A stretch of 64,000 bases of DNA from Panagrolaimus kolymaensis (Eukaryota; Nematoda; Chromadorea; Rhabditida; Panagrolaimidae). The notes under the pieces were generated by a model that was not told the origin of the DNA, made no database searches, and was given only the letters and a program-made list of their open reading frames with translations. The stretch lies in contig JAJQJQ010000052.1 in assembly GCA_028622995.1 (NCBI GenBank), positions 1,240,001 through 1,304,000 of the forward strand, given 5' to 3'. Numbering within the stretch: position 1 is the first letter of the stretch; each line of letters starts with the position of its first letter. Position numbers and translations under genes: made by a program. Positions 1-12,100 of the stretch are shown one piece after another.

Positions 1-2541
1 ACTGAATTGGAAAAAGACTTGACCTTCTTCAAGAATTCCAGTGGTATCAACAACGCCAAGTGCCATGCGACCAAGTTCAGGAGGAATAGGAATTTGACTC
101 TTCTTAGCAAGCATTCCTAAAAGATAAACATGATATAATAATAATAATATAAGTAAAAGAAACATACTGGCATTAAAAGTTGCTTTAGCTTCAATCATTG
201 ATCGTAAAAATGGTTCTTGCATACAGTTTTGTTCACTTGTAAGCATCTTTGAAAGAGGAAAATACTTTGGAAGTCTTTCAAAAGCACTGACAAAGGCTTT
301 GCTATCCACTAACGGCTTGAGAATATCAGTGAAACTTTCATTCAAGAGATGACGAAGACGATGATGAAGTTCTTTATGTCGCTGTTTGCTTTCTTTAAGA
401 GCAAGAGAATCCAAAGTTGCGATAAAGCATTGATGAAACTTCGCACCACTTGGTCCAGCCCATTGAGCAATATCAAAATCAATAGAACGTTTATCAGAGA
501 CATCAAATTTCTTTTGAGATTTACGCAAGCATGCATAGTATTCTCCACCATTTCCAAGTAAGCGATCATCGAGAGTATCAACAGAGACCATTCCTTTGTA
601 ACCAGCATAACGAATTTGAAAAGCAGAAGGAACATAAGGAATATCAAGATCACCAGCGATAATTTTAGCAAAGACTGGACTAATGATACCGCATCCATCA
701 GAGAAACAATAAGGATTTCCATCAGTATCACGACTTTTTGACATCAAATCATCGACCAAAAGAACTTGCTTCTGCGAAATCTTCATCGAAAATTTCTAAA
801 AATAATGATGGATTAAACAAAACACACAAAAACAATTTAAAGAACATACTCGAGCTGAAGTAAAATACAATCCAATTCTTGCACCAACTTTTGATGCAGG
901 TTCAATTTTGAAGTCACCAAGCTCTTCCCATAATTGAACAATATTCTTCTTATCATCAGTAGCATAGAAATATGAACCATATTCACGAAAGAGAGAAGAA
1001 GATGCACCAAATTCATAAAAGTGTCTCTTTCCAATGTTGATTCCATTTCGACAAAAGGGCAAGATGGTTTCGGAAGCAAGCTCTCTTGGAAAGCGATCAT
1101 TAGTTTCATCACGAAATTTGACTTGAATTAAGTTTTCAATACCAAGCTTTCTAAATCCTCTGCAATCCATTGTAGCTTCATCAAGAGTAAATAATGTTTG
1201 AGTTGGCGTAACATATACCTAAAACAATAAAGATGAATATTATGTATGTTATTAAATCAATAAACTCACAGTTTTGATCAAAACATATTCATCACGAAGT
1301 GTTCTTTCTAAAGCAAGTTGATCATCTTTAATATCCAATGAAGACAGCGAAAGATCATTCTTTAAGTGTTCATACATTGCATTCAAAAAGTTTACCACCA
1401 AATGATGATTACGTTGAACATTTTGACGAATGAAATCAATCTTCTTTTGTTCAAAGAGTTGATAGTTCAAGAAGTAACATCCAACTGTTCCAATACTTTT
1501 GATGGCGTCAATTCGGTAACAAATTTCCCATGACCAGTTGACCATTTCTTGTTGTAATTCTTCTGATGTCAGCGTAGCAATATCAAAAGAGCGGACTTCT
1601 TCGTTACCATAAGTAATAGGACAAGAAAGCAAGGAGAAAAGTTGACCAAAAAAGGCTTGCATTTCAGTTGCCTAAAAATGAAAGAGTTAAAATACGCAAA
1701 ACTTTATAAGTGAAAAATATTACGGAAAGTGAGAAGAATACACGAAAAGCTCTTGCGCCGACGAGTTTGTTCCAATATGCAGCAGGTGTTTCATTCTTAG
1801 GATTGTAACGATGATAAGTTAAATAATCATTTTCGACTTCTTTTTCACCCCAAAAGAACAAAGGAGCATGGTTGACGACGATGATAAGAGCAATACGAAA
1901 GACATCACGATTTTTGTTAATTTTGAAGTTGAGCTTGCAGAAAGATGAATATCTGAGCTCAGTCTTCAATGTTCGTCCACTTGTAAGATCAGAAAGAAGT
2001 TGAAGCGTTGTTTGATCATGAAGGAATTTAGTTGATGTAACATTGAGAATGTCCGTGCTGCGAAACTCCATACCAGCGGTAAAACCAAAGCGAATTCTTT
2101 CACAGTCAATGGAAGTTTGGCATCTAAAAATGATATGGTAACAGAATAATCATCGCAAATGAAACAAACTAACGTTAAAGGAGCGTTATCAAAATCTTCT
2201 TTGGTAAAAGTCATCAATGAAGATGGAGATGATGATGGGCCAAAAGGTGAAGATTGGATTTCAGTTGGAGGTGATAGCGCTTGAGCTTTTGGATTGAATC
2301 CAGTTGAAAGTGTTCTTTTTGATTGATAAGCTGGACGAGATTCTCTGGACTTGATGTAAGACTGGAGACTTTTCTTCTTTTGATATGAAGACGGTGGTGA
2401 GCGAATTTCATCATCATAGTACTTGGTAGGACGTTGTTGAAGCATGATGAAAGATGGATCACTTCTTTTTGGCGGTGGATCAGATGTTGAAACCGAAGAT
2501 GAAGGAGAATGCCAAGGTAAAGGTATTGGAGAACACGACAT
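1..2541 (-). CDS. Cellular RNA-dependent RNA polymerase (EGO-1/RRF type), 3' part outside window
   Basis: Six exons fit in phase: 2541-2174, 2123-1724, 1671-1270, 1218-850, 795-168, 116-1 (761 codons, no stop). Seen: ARIGLYFTSAR near residue 503, SDGCGIIS near 545, RYAGYKGMVSVD near 573 and GVVDTTGILEEGQVF near 743. These are hallmark blocks of eukaryotic RdRPs that make secondary siRNAs from mRNA templates. The catalytic DxDGD loop normally follows the last block closely, so it should lie just beyond the window start. The ATG at 2541 is chosen because an orphan acceptor (2581-2582) lies about 40 bases upstream. The first 80 or so residues are Ser/Pro/Lys-rich and look disordered. The part before the GVVDTTG block seems somewhat shorter than in well-known members. 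EGO-1/RRF-1 versus RRF-3 type cannot be settled from this part. Confidence 0.93.
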
Positions 2542-3651
2542 TTGAAAATTGATCTTTGAGATTGAAACTTTGAGATAGATCTAAAAAATTAAACGTAAGA
2601 TAAAAACAAACACTTAAGAAACAAAAGCGAATAAACGGCAAATAACTAAGATAGCGCGAAAACGTTAAAATCAAGTTCCAGGATATAAAGACAAAAGGTA
2701 AAAAGAAGAAGCGAAGAAAAATTGTTTGTTGATCATCACAAAATTACCTTGAAGAAGCACGAGAGAACACGACTTGATTGCAGATAAACTCCCAAACACA
2801 AATGAAATGAAAACTCTCAAAAATGAAAGGATTGATGATAAATACTGGAATGTGAATGATGGTATGCAAATAGTAAAATTTGAATGAGATTAGTTTACTC
2901 ATCAACAAGAAAACTCATTTTGCTAATTTTTTAGGGAACGTATAAAGAGAAAATCGCTTAATAAATGAGAGAATGGCTTCAACATGGCTAAGTATCATTT
3001 CTTTATGGTGAAAAAGCCTTAGAAGGAAAGTTTTAAACCCAAAAATTATTAGGAAAACAAAAGTCCAAAAAGCTTTCGAAGAAAATGGATGATTGATTTA
3101 TGCAAATAAAAGAGAGGTAATGACAATAATGTGTTTATAAAGGCTGAGGAGCAATTAGCTAACATAGGTATATACTAAGGATTAACTAATATGAATTAGG
3201 ATGTCGTAAAAATAAACGATTTTTTAGCTAAAGGCAAAAAAAAAATGGAATGGAGACAACAACTCAAAAACTTTTGAAAGCAAAGAAATGAAAGGCAAAA
3301 AAATTGCGAGGAAATTATTTTTCCACCGTATTTCTTTCAATTTTCGTTTTGAAAGCCGGTGGTGTTTAAAATTTTTTTCTTTTGGACTTTGACATTTTTC
3401 GAAACTTTTAGGACAACTTTTTGTGCTTCATTTCACAAAGTAATAATGCAAGAGTTTATAATTTTATATAACATATTTATTAATCCATGAAACATAAACA
3501 AATTGTAATAATAACAAACAATTAATGCAAAACAAAAACAAACAAATAAAAAGTTTACAAAGAAAATTAACAATATGAGAACTTTATAAATTAACAACAA
3601 CAACAAATTTTCTTAAACTTTTTGATTACCAAAAGAAGAATCCATCGAGTT
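2542..3651. other. Intergenic, upstream of RdRP and downstream of the small Cys-tail gene
   Basis: This stretch is AT-rich with no supported coding frame. An acceptor-like site at 2581-2582 (minus-strand TTTTTTAG) probably marks the trans-splice site or 5' UTR intron end of the RdRP mRNA. The rest should hold the RdRP promoter and the 3' UTR of the gene ending at 3652. Confidence 0.5.
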
Positions 3652-4537
3652 TTATCTTCGACGAAAACGTTGACATTCACATGTTGCAAAACGATTTGCA
3701 AGAGGTTTCATACAAAAGAAGCATTTCGTAGTTGCAGCAGCTTTCTGTGGTCGAGGAAATGCAAGGCTTCCAGCTTCAACAACTTCCTAAAAAATGAAAT
3801 AAATATAATAGAGTTTATAGAAAGTTATATTGGCTTGGAAATGAAGGTGTTAGTGGTTGAATGTTAGAGGGATTCCTTGCGAGAATATGGATCGTTGAAT
3901 CATGTTGTTTGCGGATATGACTATGTCCATCAAGCTCTAGTCATTGTTTGCCAATAAAGGAATATGTAACTTTTGCTAATAAAGAAAATTATAGGCTAAC
4001 AAAAAAGTAAATAGTTTCGGAAACAATAGTGAGTTTTAGTTTGCTTAGTTCATCAATCATAAACACATTTGGGAGAAAAGCGTAAAATCTCAAAGCTATC
4101 AAACTTTTTGCATAACCCAAAAGTTTAAGTTAATCCCACAAAAAGGCAGCAACAAATCCAACAAGCTTAAAAACTAAATAATGAAAGAAACTTACAATAT
4201 CAAATACTTGATTGATGAGACGATTGAAATCAGTTCTAGGCATTTTTCGAGCTAGTCGTTGAATTTTGATGAGCCGATCTTTGTCCACGATGTTAATCAA
4301 ACGCTCGAGAATATCATCTTGTTCATCAACATTGAGATTTATAAGAACTTGATCAATTTGTTGATTGAATTTATCACGAGTGCGACATGGTTGAATGTGA
4401 TGCTTCAGTACAAGTACATCAGGAATATCCAATATTTCATTTGTTGTTGTTGATGTTGACGAAGATGCAAATTGTTTCAGATGTTGATTTGAAGATTCCA
4501 TAATTTCTTGTTGTTTTCGTTGATTTGAAGATGCCAT
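3652..4537 (-). CDS. Small protein with Cys-rich C-terminal tail, unknown function
   Basis: Two exons, 4537-4196 and 3786-3652, join in phase 0 across a 409 bp intron and encode 158 residues ending in TAA. The N-terminus is Ser/Gln/Thr-rich. Residues about 50-114 are charged and probably helical (DEQDDILERLINIVDKDRL). The second exon ends with KCFFCMKP, ten more residues, then CEC and a basic tail, which could form a small zinc site using C-x2-C and C-x-C. I do not recognise the family. The start at 4537 (MASSN) is preferred over an in-frame ATG 22 codons upstream, whose extension is basic and low-complexity. It is head-to-head with ARMC9 about 1.6 kb away. The long intron might hide a further exon. 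Confidence 0.6.
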
Positions 4538-6118
4538 AGTAATAATTTTGATTTTGGCTTTCCAAAAGAGTTGTCGTCGTCGATGAAGGAAATCAAAAAT
4601 CAAGTTTCTATGTACACAACTTCAATGATGCTGATAAAGGAAGAAGAAAGATACAGTAAAATAAAAAAAGGCGCCAACATGTGTTTTCTTTATTTCTTTG
4701 TAAGATCCAACGCATCTTCAAAATAGTAACAAAAAAGCTTCTTGATTGAACTTTTCCATCATTTTTTTTTGGATTGATATAATTGCTATTGCTATCGCTA
4801 TTTTTTCTTTATCTATATTAATCTTCGATGTTATTTATTTAGTTTTTTTCTTGAAGGAAGGAAGATAAAGGAAAATCTGTCTCAAAATCTTCGCTGTTTA
4901 CATTATCTTTGGCGGCTGATTCCGATACATCGGAGGCATCTGTAGTTTTACTTTGCTAACTCCCAATTCCAGTTACTCTCGATCTAACCCATTTTCAATA
5001 TTTCTGACTTTTTTTTTGTTGAAGAAACTATTATTTAAATATTTGTCTTTTGTTCAACTTTTTTTTGACCACCACCATTCATTTTTTTTTATAGCCACAG
5101 AGAGAGAGAGAAAGAAAATCTTTTTTCACCCGAAGTAAGAAAAGGAAGGAAAACGAAAGAATTGGGCGGTCGTCATAGCGACAAGCTGGTTGGGTTGGTT
5201 CAAACATTTTATTTATTTAAAAAAATAATAAGAAAGAATAAAGGAAAAGCAATTTAAAATATGTATGTCTGTCCGTCACATGTGGACTATGTTTTATTTT
5301 ACTTGATTCCATTCTGGTACTTATTTCCTCCAGAAACTTTTTCTTTTCTTTATTGACTGCCGTAATTTTTTTTTGATTGCTGCTTTGGTTTGAATCTTTT
5401 TTTTTGTAACTGTAATTTTTCAATAAAACTTTGAAGCAACAATTTCCATAAGCAAAATGGATTTTCTCTAACTTAAAAACTTTTCTTGGATTTGCAACAA
5501 TGAATTTTTGTTTCATCTTTTTTTACGATTTGCTTAAATTATTTTTTCTATTTTTGAATTGAAGCAAGATAGTAAACGGCTAAACAGCTGCCAGGTTTTT
5601 ACAATCCAACAATTTTTTGTTTCCAAATTTAAAAATTTCATAGTTTTTTTAAAGTTTTGAAATATTTGGTCAGTTTTTTGTTCCATTTTCTCTTTGGTAG
5701 TTGTACTCTTCAGTGACCATCCATGTCCTTTCTTTTCTCGGAAGTTTAGTTTTTGTTTCGACGAAAACTTTTTTTCTCTCTCGTTGATGTTGCTAAGAAA
5801 CAAATAACAAAGTTCATCAATTATTAACAATCCCATCTCCATAAAGTTTTTTTGTTGTTGCTAATATAATAATTCTTATTGGTCATCATTGTTTTTATTT
5901 TTATCCCAAAAACGCTTTTTTCTTCATTTCCATCGTGTGCTATATATTTTTTTGGTTGGTTAGTTTCCTGCTTTGACACTTTGAAACTTTGAATACCAAA
6001 ATTTTATGTAAAAGTTTATCAAAAACTACTTTTTTCTAATTTTTAGTTTTACACTTCCAAAGAAAAAAAAGCAATGAAGTGTTTTAATTTTTGAAGAAAA
6101 AAAATATTATAATTAGTG
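4538..6118. promoter_or_regulatory. Divergent intergenic region between small Cys-tail gene and ARMC9
   Basis: About 1.6 kb of poly-T and CT-rich low-complexity DNA lie between two divergently transcribed genes, so it should contain both promoters. The open frames here consist of Lys/Phe/Leu homopolymer-like sequence with no family resemblance and were discarded. No defined promoter motif could be assigned. Confidence 0.45.
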
Positions 6119-9100
6119 ATGCAAAAAGGATTAAATCCTATTTTAGCTAAAGCTGTTAATCAGGTAAGTCAGACACAGACAATAGACACATATTGTTTTT
6201 TAATTGTTTTTTCCTTAAAATTTTTTTATTCATAATTTTTGGCCCATTTTTTTTTTGTTTCAGTATCTCAATCGAACGGGATTAACAGCTTTAGCGGATG
6301 CATTTAAAGATGAATGTGAAATTCGAAATATAAATATTAAAAAATCATCATCAACAACAGAAAAAACAACAACAATAAATTCTAAATTTCCTGAAACTAA
6401 TGATTTAAAGGTTAATTTTTGGCTTTTTTTTTTTTGAAATTTACAAATTTTTCCTTCTCAATTTTTTTAGAAGCGCCTTATTCAAGCAATTGAAAAAAAT
6501 GATAAAAATCGATTTTTTCGTCTTTTTTCTGAAGCCTTTCCTCCTCCACATCAATCCACGACAGCCGCGGCAGCGTCTGAATCCATTGCAGCTTTAGAAT
6601 TTCAATTTCAAGTATATTTTGCTACTTCACCTTTGCGTAAAACCCCACCCGATCGAAATGAATATCGTGAAAAGATTCAAGAACTTAAAACATATTTAGA
6701 AGAAGGAAATGGTTCTAGAATGGCTAAAAATTCTGATTTATTACCTTATTTTGCTTTACCATATGTTAATGATCCAATGAAGCATCCAGTTTTTAGAGAA
6801 TTATTATCTGTAAGTTTTATATGCATTTTTATTTATAAAAAATGAAATTCAAAAAATAACTTTTTAAAATTTTAAAATTGTCTTTTTTTTCGTATTTTAA
6901 CATTAAAAATATATCTTTCTTTATTTTATTTTTTTATTATTGATTGGATCATTGTTTAAATAGGATGTAATTATAGAAAAAGATACACCTGCGCAACAGC
7001 ATTAAATTTTTATAGTTTATTGAACGCATATTAAAACTTACATATAAACAAACTTTAGATTTCGTGAAATCACTAAAAAAAAAGAAACCTAAGAAAAATC
7101 AAATATTCAAAAAAGCGATAATTTATTGTACCAATATTTATTATTGATTGAAAAAAAAAAGAATGACTGCAAAAGAAATTTTCTTTTTCTTTACTTTAAA
7201 AAATTGGCTGCTAGATAGCAAAATTTCATTCGAACGATGAAAAGGTTTCTTATCATTTTTTAAAATGCTTTTAAATGTTGAGGATACCCAAAACAGAGAA
7301 AACCAAAATATAGCAATTTTTTAGAGGAGATTTTTTTATAACCTTGAATCTCCAAAAGAATTTATCCTTTTTCTTTAAATAATTTATTTTTTTAAATTGT
7401 TTTAATAATAATTTTTACTTCAAAAGTAACATATTTAAACTTATTTCGATTTTACAATTGTCTAATGTTTCTTTCATTTTAAATCGATAAAGAAAAAAAC
7501 TACTGATTTTAAAGCAAAGTTTTTTTTGTGAAATATACTTTTAATGTTTTTACTTTAGTATGCTTTTTTAACAACGTTTTGCAGAGAATCTTTCTTTTTT
7601 ATTTTTCGAACAAAGCCTCCCAAGTTTTTTCCTTTGCTAAAAAAGAGAAGCAATTTCGAAAAAAAGCTATTATTGTTATTGTTATTATTATTTTTTCTTT
7701 ACTCTTTTTTTTTTACATTATTTATTTTTTATAGAAAAAACATGCAAAGCAATTGCAAGATACACTATTACGTTTTATGAACCGAAATGCATCGACGACG
7801 ACAGCTTCAGCAAGAATAAATTCAGAAGAATCGGAAAGTGATGGAGAATTAAAAATTGTTTCATGGAAGGTTAGTTAGTTTAGTTTATCCTTTTTTAAAG
7901 TTCTTCTTTTTTTGTTGGTCGAAACAATGAAAAGAAAATTTTTTCTTCAAATTTTGTATTTGTATTTTTCTGCTGACGTTGGGCGTCAAAAACGATCAAA
8001 AAATTGTAATAAATATTTCATAATGTTTCACAGTTTGTTGTTGTCAAAAAATATTTTTGAAACAAAAAATTAATTCTTAGTTAGTTTTTGTTTGAATTTT
8101 GTTTGTTTGTGTAAACTAAAAAAAAAACACACAAGAAAATTATGATTTTAGAAAAGATATTTATGAAATTAGACATCAAAAATAAAAAGGAATTTTCGGC
8201 TTTATTATACATAATTCTTTTTAAACTTAAATATTAGCTTTCAAATAACATTTTTATGAGCTATAAACTCACGTGGCGCAGCGGTAACATTCATTGACGC
8301 ATTTTTTACATTTTTAACCTTTTTTTCCAAATAATGGTTTGTTGTCTAACACGCTAACCATCTTTATTTCTTTTCTTTTTTAAATCCCATGTTACCTAGA
8401 ATTCCAAGTTATTTTTAATTAATAAAAAAAATAATACTAAAAGCATAAACCTTTCGAAAAAATTTCAAAAAAGGTCTTTTTTTTGTTCCTAAAATTTTTT
8501 TGTCTTGCTTTTATTTATTTTTTTTAGAACGCTTACGACAATCAAAAATATCCTCCATCGCAATCGCAACCACAAAAGCTTGAAAAAATTCGTGTACAAG
8601 ATTATCAAGATTTACAAGAAGATTATTATAAAATTATTGAAATTGCTAGTGAATTAATTGATTGCTTAGAACAAACTTGTTCCGGAAAAACTGTAAGCAA
8701 TTTTTCTTCTAAAACCAAATTTAAATTTAAAAAAAAAAGTTCAAAATTTTTTTTAGATATCCCCAGATTTATTTGCGGAAATTTCAAATCGTTTAGTGGA
8801 TTCTAATTACGAAGCTGAAAGACGAATGCAAAAAAGTGCGATGGCTGTAAATCATCATCAACATCATAATAATCCTCATTCATCTTCCATTCCACAACAA
8901 CAAATAAATAATAATAATTCTATGGGTGGCGGCGGTGTTGGAAATAAACGAAATCGATCATTAAATAATAATAGGTTAGTCTGTCTTCGTTGATTTGAAG
9001 ATGGTCAAAAAAAATTTTTTAAAAAGAAAAGTTTAAAAAAATTCAAATTTTCCAACTTTTTTTTTTGTTTCAGAAACCCCGATCAAAGATTATTTCCTCG

Positions 9101-12100
9101 CCGTCAACAACAAGAAATAATAAAAAAAGCTGAATCCACAGGAAATTTAATTCCCGCTGATCCTAAAGCGCGAACATCTCCGCCTCATACTCGCTTTCCC
9201 GCCGCTGCTGCAGCCACAAATAATATTTCAACAAATTCTTCAATGACCATTATTCCAAAAATGTTTGTTGTTAATTATTAATTTTCTTTTTTTTTAAGAT
9301 TGTAAAAATATATAGAATAATAAAATTTTTATATTCAGATCTTCCAATAATAACAACAACAGCAACAAAGCATCTTTAATTTCCCAACAACAACAATTCA
9401 ATTTTGCAAAAATTAGTAATCAATTAATTAAAAATCCTGGAACTCGTTCAAGTGCTTTATTGCTTCAAGCTTTGAGATTGGTTAGTTAGTCAAACATTTA
9501 AAAAAAAAAAAAGAAGTAAAATAATTATTTTTATTTTTTTGCAGCAATTAACTAAGAAGCGAAGCACTCTCGAAGCATTACCAATATTAAATATTTTTGC
9601 TGAAAAAGATATTTTATTATTAAAAAATAAGAAAAATGTAAGTTCAAATAATTTCCATCAGTAACAAAAAAATCTTAGATTTAATTTTTTTTTAAGTTTT
9701 GGAATTCGAAGTCCGTTTAAGAATATTTTTATAAAAATTTTTGCGGTCTTTCAAATTGTAAAATAACCTTTTTACAATTTATTTACTTTTTCATTTTCCA
9801 TTTTATATGAATACGAATTTCGTTGTGGGGTTGCAAGTAATAATTATTTTTCAAAAAAAATTTGCCTATGTAAACAGTGAAATTTCATTTTAAGAAAATA
9901 AAAATTTTTTTTAGTCTGTGGTTGCAACGATTGTAGCTCAATCCGAAGCTAGTCATGAAACAAAAGAAGAATTATCAAGATTTTTAAATGCTTTATCCAG
10001 TTTTAAACGAGGTCGAGAATATTTATTATCCATTTTTCAAGGCAAAGAACTTCTTTATCATTTGGCTTTAGCTTTAAGAACTAAAAAACTTGTGGGCTTT
10101 GCGGCAGAACATTCGCTTGCAACTTTAGAAAAATTAAGTGTTCGTTCAAATGTTCAAAAGGAATTAGTTTTAAGTGGAATGATTGAATGGACTTTAAATT
10201 TTTTGGATAATTCTCCAAGTAATTTTGGTTATGAATATGGTATAGCATTAATAACAAATTTATTTCTTCATTCGGTTGCACAATCCACCATTTTTCGATA
10301 TAAAGATAAAGTTTTATCTTTGCTTTCGAAATTGCTGGAAATTGGAAATATTCAGGTGAGTTAAATATTTTTGGATAAAAAAGGATTATGAAATTTTTTT
10401 TTATCAAAAAAACCAATGCTTTTTTATTTGAAATCAATAAAATTTGGTATCTTCTTGAAAATCCTGATTGAATTAACTTTTTTATAATTATCAATTCGTT
10501 TGAAAAACATTTCCAATCCATTTTTAGTTTTTTGTTTACATATTTTTAAACATTAAAAATTTAGAATTATTTTTATGCGGGTTTTTGAAAAAAATATGTA
10601 TTTACTAAGCCAAATTTTTTAGAACTTTGAAAAAAAAATTATTCTAAGAATATATTTGGGAAATTAAAAAACAAAAATCTAAATTGTTGTTTATTTAAAG
10701 AATTAATTCTTATCATTCACTCTCGTTGTAAACTAATAATAACTGTAAAAAAAGGACTGCCTTTTTTTATAGTTGAAAATAAGGCGTTCGTTTTCCATGC
10801 ATATTTTTTTTTGTTTGTTTGCTGCAAAGAAAGTGCTTTTGTTGAGTTAAAAAAAATATATTTGAGTTTTTAAAATGATTTTTTGCAAATTTTAACTAAG
10901 TTTTTAAGATATTTTCCCCATTTATTTTTTTAGTTAATTCCATTCGCTGCAAATGCATTATATACATTATTTTCATTTGCTAAAATGCGATCAGCTGCAA
11001 AAGAAGCAAAATTTGAACAAATCATTGAAAAATGCCTTCAACGAATTGATTCCATTGAAATTGAAAATCAATTGATTGTGGTTCTTCGAGTTTTACAAGG
11101 AGGTTAGTTTCTTGCTTCTAATAGTGATTTTTATATAAAAAAATAAAAAAGCAATCAAAACTTTTAATTTTCAATTTTGCTAATATTTTTTTAAACAAAA
11201 TATTGAAATTTTTTATAAATTTCAAAGCAGTTTAAAGGACGACTACACTTTCTGTTTTTTTCAAATTGTTTCAAACGAACCGCGGTTCTGTCCCCAAGTG
11301 GTAAAGTGCTTTGAATATCGAAAAACCGTAATGCTACAGTAATATCTCACTTCCAAATTACTGTAGCATTACGGTTTTTCGATGTTCAAAGCACTTTACC
11401 ACTTGGGGACAGAACCGCGGTTCGTTTGAAACAATTTGAAAAAAACAGAAAGTGTAGTCGTCCTTTAACGAATCCAAAATTAAAATAAATTTAAGATTTT
11501 AAAAATCACCTTTAATTTTTAAGAAATTTTTGGATCAGAGAAGTTTTGGTTTTCTTTCGTGACAAACTTTATCGTGCCACTTTTTTTTGATTTGAAGCTT
11601 TTGGTATTCCTTATCTGAGTCACAAAAAAATGCTTTAAATCAATCACATTTTTCTTGTTGTTTTTGAAAACTAAAACGGAAGTGATTCCAACGACTCGTT
11701 TTTCATTTTTTTTTCGTAAGCTTTAAACTTTGCAATTTTTTATTTATTTTTTTCTGCTTCCCACATATTTTTCAAAGTGATTCATAAAAAAAAACAAGAA
11801 CGTCATGATTTTAAAGAAAAAAAATTATAAATTTTTTGATAGCTTTTTTATTTTTTTTCATTTAAAATATTTTTTAACAACCATAAAAAAAATTTTGAAG
11901 TTATTTTCTTTGTTGATTTTTTAAATTTTATTTTTTCTGTCTCCCTTCTTTATTTTTTGTTCGATTTAAAATTTTTTAAAAAGTGGGCTTCCATCCATTT
12001 TTTTCTCTCGTCTTTTTTTTTAAATTCACGACTACAACACATTAATCCAGAATTTAAAATAAAATCTAAAAAAAAATATTTGACCGAATTCCCTACTTTT

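Noticed and set aside
5217..5842. Minus-strand open frames in the promoter region before ARMC9
   Set aside because: Lys/Phe-rich translation of poly-A/T tracts; no splice support and no family features.
8274..8284. tRNA-like A-box (TGGCGCAGCGG) in an ARMC9 intron
   Set aside because: No B-box or acceptor stem pairing follows within the next 100 bases, and a cloverleaf cannot be formed.
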